Of a DNA stretch of 64,000 bases, positions 63,007-64,000 are shown piece by piece. A program made the position numbers and the translations under genes. Numbering within the stretch: position 1 is the first letter of the stretch; the number at the start of each line of letters is the position of its first letter. Below the pieces are notes generated by a model. That model worked only from the letters and a program-made list of their open reading frames with translations, ran no database searches and had not been told where the DNA came from. This DNA comes from Paenibacillus jilunlii (lineage in GTDB: Bacteria; Bacillota; Bacilli; Paenibacillales; Paenibacillaceae), in NCBI RefSeq assembly GCF_900102965.1, contig NZ_FNGM01000001.1, positions 788,294 to 852,293 of the forward strand. The letters are read 5' to 3'.

Positions 63007-64000
63007 ATGTCCAAACTTGATCCTCTGCCCGGACTGTCTCCGTATCCACTGCAGCATTTTTACGATGAAATGTATGCTGATGAACGGAGTATCCGGCCGC
63101 ATTACAAACATGTGAACCGCATGTTTTCCGGGATGAGCCCCGAAGAGCTGCAGCTCAAACAGAAAATGATGCAGCGTCGGATGATGGAAGAGGGAATTAC
63201 CTTTACGCTGTACAATCCTGCACAGGACCATCCTATGGAGCGTACGATTCCCTTTGATATGATTCCGCGGATTATTCCCAAAGTGGAATGGGAGCGGCTG
63301 GAAGCCGGGATTGCTCAACGGATTACAGCCTTGAATCTGTTCATACACGATATCTATCATGAGCAATACATTGTCAAAGATGGCATCGTGCCGCGCCGCA
63401 TGATCCTCTCTAATTGCTATTTCCGTCCGGAGATGTCCGGTTTGCGGGTGCCCGGCGGCGCCTACGTCACGACCTCTGGAATTGACCTCATCCGTCATCA
63501 CAACGGGGAATATTATGTGCTTGAGGACAATTTGCGGACACCTTCAGGGTTTTCCTACCTATTTAAAGGCAGATCCCTGATGAACCAGCTGTTTCCCGAA
63601 TTGTCTTTGGCCAGCTCCATCCGGGATGTGGACCACTGCTTGAACCGGTTCCTCTCTGTATTGCGCAGCCTTTCCCCGTCCCGGACGAAGGACCCGGTGA
63701 TTGCGCTGCTGACTCCGGGTGAATACAATTCTGCTTACTATGAACATGCTTTTCTGGCCCAGCAAATGGGAATCCACCTGGTCGAAGGCCGGGATTTGGT
63801 TGCCCAGGACCACAAGGTCTACCTAAAGGAAATGAACGGCATGCGGCGCGTGGATGTATTGTACCGCAGACTGGATGATGATTTTATAGACCCGCTGGCT
63901 TTTCAGCCGAATTCACTCCTGGGAGTGGCCGGGTTGATGAATGCTTACCGGGCAGGAAATATTGCCATAGCCAATGCACCGGGAACCGGTGTGGCCGATG
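63007..64000 (+). CDS. Circularly permuted ATP-grasp protein (5' part)
   Basis: Open from ATG 63007 (AAAGGAG at 62991-62997) to the window end, 331 codons without a stop. It starts MSKLDPLPGLSPYPLQHFYD. LFIHDIYHEQYIVKDGIVPR, then YYVLEDNLRTPSGFSY and IAIANAPGTGVAD match the circularly permuted ATP-grasp type 2 family (formerly DUF404/DUF407). Such proteins are commonly encoded beside an alpha-E domain protein and a transglutaminase-like protein, which would lie beyond the window. They are thought to ligate peptides; the substrate is unknown. Confidence 0.88.
   Translation, partial: MSKLDPLPGLSPYPLQHFYDEMYADERSIRPHYKHVNRMFSGMSPEELQLKQKMMQRRMMEEGITFTLYNPAQDHPMERTIPFDMIPRIIPKVEWERLEAGIAQRITALNLFIHDIYHEQYIVKDGIVPRRMILSNCYFRPEMSGLRVPGGAYVTTSGIDLIRHHNGEYYVLEDNLRTPSGFSYLFKGRSLMNQLFPELSLASSIRDVDHCLNRFLSVLRSLSPSRTKDPVIALLTPGEYNSAYYEHAFLAQQMGIHLVEGRDLVAQDHKVYLKEMNGMRRVDVLYRRLDDDFIDPLAFQPNSLLGVAGLMNAYRAGNIAIANAPGTGVAD

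Overview
The window looks like the chromosome of a Paenibacillus-type, spore-forming Firmicute (inference from gene content; no 16S is present). The right half carries the Bacillales order rsmD-coaD-ylbJ-ylbL-ylbM(tmcAL)-yceD-rpmF-fapR-plsX-fabH-fabD-fabG-acpP-fabF-rnc-smc-ftsY. The left half has traits common in Paenibacillus: meso-diaminopimelate dehydrogenase, AraC regulators fused to solute-binding domains, a copper-amine-oxidase-type stalk domain on a hydrolase, PilZ proteins and a YjcZ-type sporulation peptide. No rRNA, tRNA, CRISPR array or intact insertion sequence was seen.

Layout. 1-12.5 kb: 3' part of a GH94 phosphorylase; trpS behind a T-box leader and encoding a TrpRS with an Fe-S-type Cys4 motif; secreted proteins; an IolS-like aldo/keto reductase; then a run of SUFU, SMI1/KNR4 and unrecognised proteins around a drug/metabolite transporter that sits behind a purine-riboswitch-like leader. 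12.5-26 kb: a GAF-LuxR regulator, lipoproteins, PilZ, DinB, an AraC-binding-protein fusion, a sugar-binding lipoprotein with a cre box, gdhA, ddh, a methyltransferase, an esterase and a membrane sensor. 26-33 kb: a siderophore uptake locus (Btr-like regulator, binding lipoprotein, FhuF-like reductase) flanked by decayed fragments of a sulfurtransferase gene and followed by a decayed SecA2-like gene; then an intact sulfurtransferase and an ECF sigma/anti-sigma pair. 33-41.3 kb: a phosphotransferase, a five-gene two-ABC-transporter operon with a YtrA-type GntR repressor, a second PilZ protein, a remnant phage-type lysis module (truncated GH73 enzyme plus holin), small secreted or spore-associated proteins, and a structured intergenic repeat. 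41.3-44.5 kb: hydrolase, cysK, coiled-coil protein. 44.8-62.6 kb: the conserved housekeeping block. 62.9-64 kb: start of a circularly permuted ATP-grasp gene that leaves the window.

How the genes work together. The fatty-acid block (fapR to fabF) makes malonyl-ACP-derived acyl chains and feeds PlsX. A FapR operator lies in its own promoter region. rnc, smc and ftsY follow. The iron genes at 15.6 kb and 26.6-30.1 kb both carry Fur-like boxes. The most unusual signals are the purine-like aptamer with an enlarged L2 loop, the AraC-lipoprotein fusion with an in-frame internal start, and the cluster of gene remnants around the siderophore locus.
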